Source of the DNA: Candidatus Rokuibacteriota bacterium
Lineage (GTDB): Bacteria > Methylomirabilota > Methylomirabilia > Rokubacteriales > CSP1-6
Direction of reading: 5' to 3'
NCBI GenBank assembly: GCA_016201575.1
Contig: JACQCN010000234.1
Coordinates: 1-10,590, forward strand
Length of the DNA: 10,590 bases
The stretch's first letter is position 1. The number at the start of each line of letters is the position of its first letter. Positions 7,309 to 10,590 of this stretch are shown here, piece by piece. A program made the position numbers and the translations under genes. The notes under the pieces were generated by a model, which saw nothing but the letters and a program-made list of their open reading frames with translations, was not told the origin of the DNA and did not search any database.

Positions 7309-7329
7309 CCGAGCGCCGGCTTCGCCGGC
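7309..7329. repeat. Copy 2 of a 21-bp direct repeat forming a hairpin
   Basis: Same sequence as 7237-7257 with a 6-bp GCCGGC stem around TTC. On the minus strand a further hairpin (TCCCT-CGG-AGGGA, 7372-7384) directly follows the binding-protein stop codon, giving three GC-rich stem-loops in the 220-bp spacer 7166-7385. Confidence 0.75.
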
Positions 7330-7385
7330 ACCAGCGGCCGGGGGCAGGTTCGGAAGGGAGGCGGAGCGAGCTCCCTCCGAGGGAC

Positions 7386-8660
7386 CTACCCGCCCCCGCG
7401 CATCTTCCTGATCTCCTCGTCCGAGGGCAGCACGCGCTCGCCCGGCACGTACTCGTGGTTGACCATGATCCCGACGCCGCGCTTGCGGTCGAGCTTCGTC
7501 GTGCCCACCCAGGCGCCCATGGTGGACTGGCCGTCGATCGCGCGGAACGTGATGGTGCCGATCGGCGTGGTCACGGGGAGGCCGCGGAACGCGGCGGAGA
7601 GCCGGTCGGCGTCGGGGTCCGGCCCCGCCCGGCGGAGCGCCTCGGCGATCGAGAGCACCGTGATGTAGCCGACGAGCGAGCCCAGCCGCGGCTCCCGGTC
7701 GGCGCGCTTCATGAAGCGCTCCACGAACTGCCGGTGCGCCGGCTGCCCGATGTCGTACCAGGGATAGCCGGTGACGAGCATGCCCTCGGGGGCCTCGGTC
7801 TTGAGCGGGTCGATGTACTCGGGCTCGCCCAGCAGGAGGCCCACGACGAACATCTTCTGGAACAGGCCCCGCTTCTCGGCCTCGCGCACGAAGGCGAGCC
7901 AGTCCGAGCCGAACAGCGACACGTAGAGCGCGTCCGGGCTCTGGTTCAGGATCGCAGTCACGTAGGGCCCCGGCTCGATCTTGCCGAGGGCCGGCCAGTG
8001 CTCGCCGACCACCTGCATCCCGGGCTCGAGCTCCTTCAGCCGGTCGCGGAAGGTCTCCCACGCGCGCTTGCCGTACTCGTAGTTCGGCCCGATGGCGGCC
8101 CAGCGGACGTGCTTGAGCCGCGCGGCCTTCTCGGCGAGCATGCGCCCCTGCTCGTACGTGTTGGGCCGCACGCGCACGACGTAGGGATGCCCCTTCGACC
8201 ACGTGAGCGCCTCCGTCAGCGGCTCGGCGGCGACGTACATCACCTTGTGCTGGCGCGCCCAGTCCGAGATCGCGAGGCCGACGTTGGAGAGGAAGCCGCC
8301 GGCGAGCAGGGTCACCCGGTCGACCGCGACCAGCTCCTGGGCGTGCTTGATCGCCTCCGCCGGCTGGCCCCTGTCGTCGCGGAAGAGCACCTCGAGCGTG
8401 CGCCCGTGGACGCCGCCCTTCGCGTTGATCTCGTCGACGGCCATCTCGACCGCCTGCCGGTAAGGCAGCGTGAAGGGGGCCCCGATCCCGCTGTAGGAGT
8501 TGATCTCGCCGATCTTGATCGGCGCCTGGGTTCGCGCGGGGGGCACCGCGCCGAGCGCGAGGACGAGGCACGTCGCGGCCAGCGCGCAGCTCACCGAGGC
8601 CAGCGTCTCCTGACGTCGCACACCACCTCGCCCGAGCACCCGCGCCCCGCGTCCACGCAT
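7386..8660 (-). CDS. ABC transporter substrate-binding protein (LivK-like)
   Basis: A 424-residue periplasmic binding protein of the leucine/isoleucine/valine-binding type that would deliver solute to LivHMGF. An arginine-rich N-terminus and hydrophobic segment (about 21-39) form a signal peptide, with the mature part starting near PIKIGEINSYSGIG, the usual opening strand. VEMAVDEINAKGGVHGRTLEV is the classic first helix-strand of the family, and the protein continues through two alpha/beta lobes to ITFRAIDGQSTMGAWVG. The mature part seems to lack cysteine. I prefer the ATG at 8660, because GGGGAGG lies four bases upstream; an in-frame ATG at 8693 overlaps the racemase stop as ATGA and would lengthen the signal peptide by 11 residues. 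These proteins bind amino acids, amides, aromatic acids and others, so the ligand is not predictable. Confidence 0.93.
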   Translation of the reverse strand: MRGRGARVLGRGGVRRQETLASVSCALAATCLVLALGAVPPARTQAPIKIGEINSYSGIGAPFTLPYRQAVEMAVDEINAKGGVHGRTLEVLFRDDRGQPAEAIKHAQELVAVDRVTLLAGGFLSNVGLAISDWARQHKVMYVAAEPLTEALTWSKGHPYVVRVRPNTYEQGRMLAEKAARLKHVRWAAIGPNYEYGKRAWETFRDRLKELEPGMQVVGEHWPALGKIEPGPYVTAILNQSPDALYVSLFGSDWLAFVREAEKRGLFQKMFVVGLLLGEPEYIDPLKTEAPEGMLVTGYPWYDIGQPAHRQFVERFMKRADREPRLGSLVGYITVLSIAEALRRAGPDPDADRLSAAFRGLPVTTPIGTITFRAIDGQSTMGAWVGTTKLDRKRGVGIMVNHEYVPGERVLPSDEEIRKMRGGG

Positions 8661-8689
8661 GCGGCCTCCCCGGATCGGGCGCGCCGGGC

Positions 8690-9370
8690 TCATCGCCCGT
8701 TCGCGCCCAGGATGCGCAGCGCCGCCTCGAGCGCCGCGGAGTTACTGGTGACGACGGGCCGGCCGAGCGCCCGCTCGATCGCCGGCTTGGCGTCGAAGGC
8801 GCGGAAGGTGCAGCACGCGACGAAGATCGCGTCGACCGGGGCGCCGCGGAACCGCTCTACCGCGCACGCGTGAATCTCCTCCGGCGTGACCCGCGCGATG
8901 GCGAGGCTGTCGGTGAGACCGAGGCCGTGGACGCGAGGCACCGCGATGCCGGCGGCCTCGAGGCTCGCCCGCACGCGGTCGGTCAGCTCCGCCACGTAGG
9001 GCGTGAGCAGCGCGACGGCCCGCGCGCCCAGCCGCTCGAGCGCCTCCCGCGCGGCGGCGAGCGTGCTCACCGTGGGGGCCCCGGTCTCCTCCGCGATCCG
9101 CGCGCACAGCTCCGCGTCGTAGCCGGCTCCCCGGAGCGCGCCCGCCGAGGTGCAGGAGAAGACCACGACGTCGGGGCGGACGGTGGCCAGGTCGCGGGCG
9201 GCGGGCAGCGCGTGCTCGTCGAGCATCCGGACCTCGTCCGGCTCCGTGGTGCCGACGAGCCGCATGCGGGCGGCGTGCACGCTGACGTCGTCCGGCACCC
9301 GGCGGTAGAAGTCCACCTCCTGCACGGTGCCGGACGAGGGCAGGAGCAATCCGAGCCGCTTCGTCGTCAT
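8690..9370 (-). CDS. Maleate isomerase / Asp-Glu racemase family enzyme
   Basis: A 226-residue cytoplasmic enzyme of the aspartate/glutamate racemase superfamily, nearest by pattern to maleate cis-trans isomerases and arylmalonate decarboxylase relatives. RLGLLLPSSGTVQEVDFYRR (5-24) is the typical N-terminus. Both catalytic cysteine positions are filled: C73 in FSCTSAGAL and C187 (C186 adjacent) in FVACCTFRA. Two cysteines favour racemase or isomerase chemistry, since the decarboxylase branch lacks the first. The ATG at 9370 has GAAGGG about six bases upstream; the frame stays open to 9490 without coding character. The binding-protein gene begins 29 bp beyond its stop, or overlaps it if the earlier ATG is used, so the enzyme probably acts on the imported compound or a product of it. 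Maleate, aspartate, hydantoin or malonate derivatives are all possible. Confidence 0.88.
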   Translation of the reverse strand: MTTKRLGLLLPSSGTVQEVDFYRRVPDDVSVHAARMRLVGTTEPDEVRMLDEHALPAARDLATVRPDVVVFSCTSAGALRGAGYDAELCARIAEETGAPTVSTLAAAREALERLGARAVALLTPYVAELTDRVRASLEAAGIAVPRVHGLGLTDSLAIARVTPEEIHACAVERFRGAPVDAIFVACCTFRAFDAKPAIERALGRPVVTSNSAALEAALRILGANGR

Positions 9371-9382
9371 GGCGTGCCCTTC

Positions 9383-9409
9383 TGTATACCGCGCATCGCT
9401 CACAGTCAA
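9383..9409 (-). promoter_or_regulatory. Candidate promoter of the racemase-transporter operon
   Basis: Minus-strand TTGACT (9404-9409) and TATACA (9383-9388) resemble -35 and -10 boxes, with a short 15-base spacer. The start point would fall near 9376, within or just after the GAAGGG at 9377-9382 and only a few bases before the ATG at 9370. The leader would be unusually short, so either the promoter or the ribosome site may be misjudged. Confidence 0.35.
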
Positions 9410-9490
9410 GCTCGGCGCCTCGGGGCGCCAGCCCCGGCGGATCGAGCGTCTCCGCGCCTGGCATATCGTGTGCAGCGGCTGACCGCCCAA

Positions 9491-9523
9491 CGTGAGGGCG
9501 TCTCACGATACCCCTGCGGGGGT
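9491..9523. terminator. Two adjacent hairpins after vapC
   Basis: CGTGAG-GGCGT-CTCACG (9491-9507) is a perfect 6-bp stem, and ACCCC-TGCG-GGGGT (9510-9523) a 5-bp GC-rich stem that begins at the vapC stop. They sit between vapC and the next operon on the same strand. No T-run follows, so intrinsic termination is uncertain. Confidence 0.4.
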
Positions 9524-9904
9524 CAGGCCCAGTTCTCCGTCTCGAGCCCCACGACACGCGCAAAGTGCTTCGTATTGTTCGTGACGACCGTCAGCCGTAA
9601 GGACAGGGCATGAGCCGCCATGAGGGTGTCAACCGTGCCGATCGGCTCGCCCGCGCCGAGCCAGTGCGCCGGCGACCGTGGCGAAGCGACCGGCAGCGGA
9701 CTGATCGAAGGCGACCTCGATGGTCTCCACAAACGTGCTGATCAGGCGGTGAAGTTTCCGCGATCTCCTTGCCTCGGCACCGTAGCGCAGCTCCGCGAGA
9801 GTGATGGAGCGGATGCAGATCTCCGAGGGGCGGTGTTCCAGCAGATGTGCCGCAACCCGGCCCTGGCCACGGAGGGCAAAGCTCACCGTGTCCGTGTCGA
9901 GCAT
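9523..9904 (-). pseudogene. vapC: VapC-type PIN-domain toxin, frameshifted
   Basis: A PIN-domain endoribonuclease toxin split by a +1 shift. The first part reads MLDTDTVSFALRG through GALARRG (residues 1-85), then runs to a stop at 9629. The second part, EPIGTVDTLMAAHALSL to the end, lies in the next frame. Removing one base at the GGG run (minus strand, 9650-9652) restores 126 residues, a normal VapC length. The restored protein has the acidic PIN residues D3, E38 and D92 and the TNN motif (108-110), close to the VapC4/FitB-like group. The ATG at 9904 is 11 bp after the vapB stop. As sequenced the toxin would lack its last acidic residue and be inactive. A natural null mutation or a sequencing error are the main explanations; programmed frameshifting is less likely. 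Confidence 0.88.
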
Positions 9905-9915
9905 GTACTGTGGAA

Positions 9916-10155
9916 TCAGGCAAACGGGTCACGCAGGTCCCGGACGCGCTCCTGCTTTGGGCGGGGGATCTTCCCAGGCCAGGCACCCAGGCAAGCGCGG
10001 AGCTTGTCCGGCCACTCATTCGCCGCCTCGAGGATGACGCGACGGCCTTCACGACGCACCAAAACCTCGCCCTGAGCAGTGAACCGGCACTCCTTGGGGA
10101 GCCGGACCGCCTGACTGCCGCCGTTCTGGAAGAGTTTCGCGCGAGCAGTTTTCAT
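9916..10155 (-). CDS. vapB: VapB-type antitoxin
   Basis: A 79-residue antitoxin that would bind and neutralise VapC and repress its own operon. The N-terminal half is an AbrB/SpoVT-like swapped-hairpin DNA-binding domain: AKLFQNGGSQAVRLPKECRF (6-25), then GEVLVRREGRRVILE (29-43). The C-terminal tail, WPDKLRACLGAW and after, is the toxin-binding part in this family. The ATG at 10155 gives the usual MKTAxAKLF start; only a weak GAG lies upstream. It is intact although its partner gene is frameshifted. A dyad at 10169-10192 just upstream is a candidate autoregulatory operator. Confidence 0.92.
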   Translation of the reverse strand: MKTARAKLFQNGGSQAVRLPKECRFTAQGEVLVRREGRRVILEAANEWPDKLRACLGAWPGKIPRPKQERVRDLRDPFA

Positions 10156-10168
10156 GGCGTCAGTCTCG

Positions 10169-10192
10169 ACTTGTGTCTATACAGGGTCAAGT
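10169..10192. promoter_or_regulatory. Imperfect dyad, possible VapB operator
   Basis: ACTTG and CAAGT form outer 5-bp arms around a TGTATAGACA core that is itself nearly palindromic (24 bp in all). The minus strand also carries TTGACC (10185-10190) as a possible -35 box, but I find no good -10 at the right spacing. The upstream gene's stop codon (10177-10179) lies inside this element. Confidence 0.4.
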
Positions 10193-10590
10193 TGCGAACG
10201 CTGGCTCTTGTCCGCCGAACGTTCGCGCTCAGCGGACGGGGCGAGCATCGCGAGCCCCGGGCCGCTGGAGCGCGTAGTTCGGGGCCTCAGTTGCTCGGCA
10301 ATGCGCTCCCAGCGGGCACGATACTCCTCAATGGTCCATAAGTGCGAGTAGTTGTTCGGGGGGACGTTCACCGCACGCACCCGACTGTCTTTGTGCTGGC
10401 GCCCGTGCATCCCGGGTGCGGCGAGCCAACGCTTGTGAAAGCTCGAGACGTTGCGGGCCATATCGGCGGCAGGAATAATGAAGTACTCGAAAGGCGCGGC
10501 GGATTTAGGCAATGGCATGCCAGCGAGCACCCAGAAGAAGCGAGGACCAAAGGGCCGTTCGGCCTTTATGCCCACGCTGCACGTCTTCGT
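10177..10590 (-). CDS. 3' part of a hypothetical protein, possibly PD-(D/E)XK-like
   Basis: The frame is open to the window edge, so the 5' end is missing; 137-138 codons are visible, and an internal GTG at 10573-10575 is probably not the start. The readable part contains KAERPFGPRFFWVLAGMPLP, FEYFIIPAADMARNVSSFHK and a terminal EEYRARWERI. From memory, the order FWV...FEYFIIP...(V/M)A...HKxW...YRxRW resembles the C-terminal region of bacterial hypothetical proteins with a PD-(D/E)XK nuclease-like fold. No catalytic acidic pair can be checked here, so this is tentative. After the YRARW motif the tail (about 35 residues) looks unstructured. The stop is 21 bp before vapB and inside its putative operator, so the genes may be co-transcribed. 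Base composition is more even than in the liv genes. Confidence 0.6.
   Translation of the reverse strand, partial: TKTCSVGIKAERPFGPRFFWVLAGMPLPKSAAPFEYFIIPAADMARNVSSFHKRWLAAPGMHGRQHKDSRVRAVNVPPNNYSHLWTIEEYRARWERIAEQLRPRTTRSSGPGLAMLAPSAERERSADKSQRSQLDPV

Noticed and set aside
7237..7329. Short CRISPR-like array
   Set aside because: Only two 21-bp repeat units with one 51-bp gap and strong internal hairpins in an operon spacer; no cas genes.
4707..7331. 874-codon minus-strand frame that would fuse LivG to a long upstream region
   Set aside because: Only the part from the ATG at 5444 is protein-like. Upstream it is an out-of-frame reading of the permease gene.
7053..8873. 606-codon plus-strand frame opposite the binding-protein gene
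   Set aside because: Low-complexity translation with no recognisable domain; the opposite strand holds a clear periplasmic binding protein.

Overview
The window is 10.6 kb of very GC-rich DNA, roughly 70% in most genes, with dense minus-strand operons, GTG starts and few usable terminators. Gene content (branched-chain-type ABC transporter, Asp/Glu racemase-family enzyme, HIT protein, enamidase, VapBC) would fit an uncultured soil or groundwater bacterium, for example the Rokubacteria/Methylomirabilota type. That assignment is inference; a proteobacterium is also possible.

Left part (1-1753): an enamidase-like amidohydrolase (minus) is divergent from a HIT-family protein (plus), with a 92-bp shared control region. 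Middle (1754-4020): a less GC-rich stretch. It holds about 570 bp without an intact gene, including one unrecognised coding fragment, followed by a 517-residue secreted protein of unknown function. An exact inverted repeat lies upstream of that gene.

Core (4021-9370): a minus-strand cluster read right to left: maleate isomerase/Asp-Glu racemase-family enzyme, periplasmic substrate-binding protein, a fused LivH-LivM permease, LivG and LivF. The racemase and binding-protein genes are at most 29 bp apart. After a 220-bp spacer with several GC-rich hairpins, livHM, livG and livF overlap by 1 and 4 bases. Together they would encode an importer for an amino acid, carboxylate or similar small solute, with an enzyme that may act on it. 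The LivM half appears to lack about 35-40 residues of the coupling-loop region, so function is uncertain.

Right part (9491-10590): a vapBC toxin-antitoxin pair in which vapC is split by a one-base frameshift, preceded by the 3' part of a gene that runs off the window. That gene weakly resembles PD-(D/E)XK-nuclease-like hypothetical proteins.

I do not see a clearly new multi-gene system. The items most worth a second look are the shortened LivM domain, the possible leaderless start of livHM, the hairpin cluster between binding protein and permease, the broken vapC, and the low-GC secreted-protein region with its operator-like dyad.
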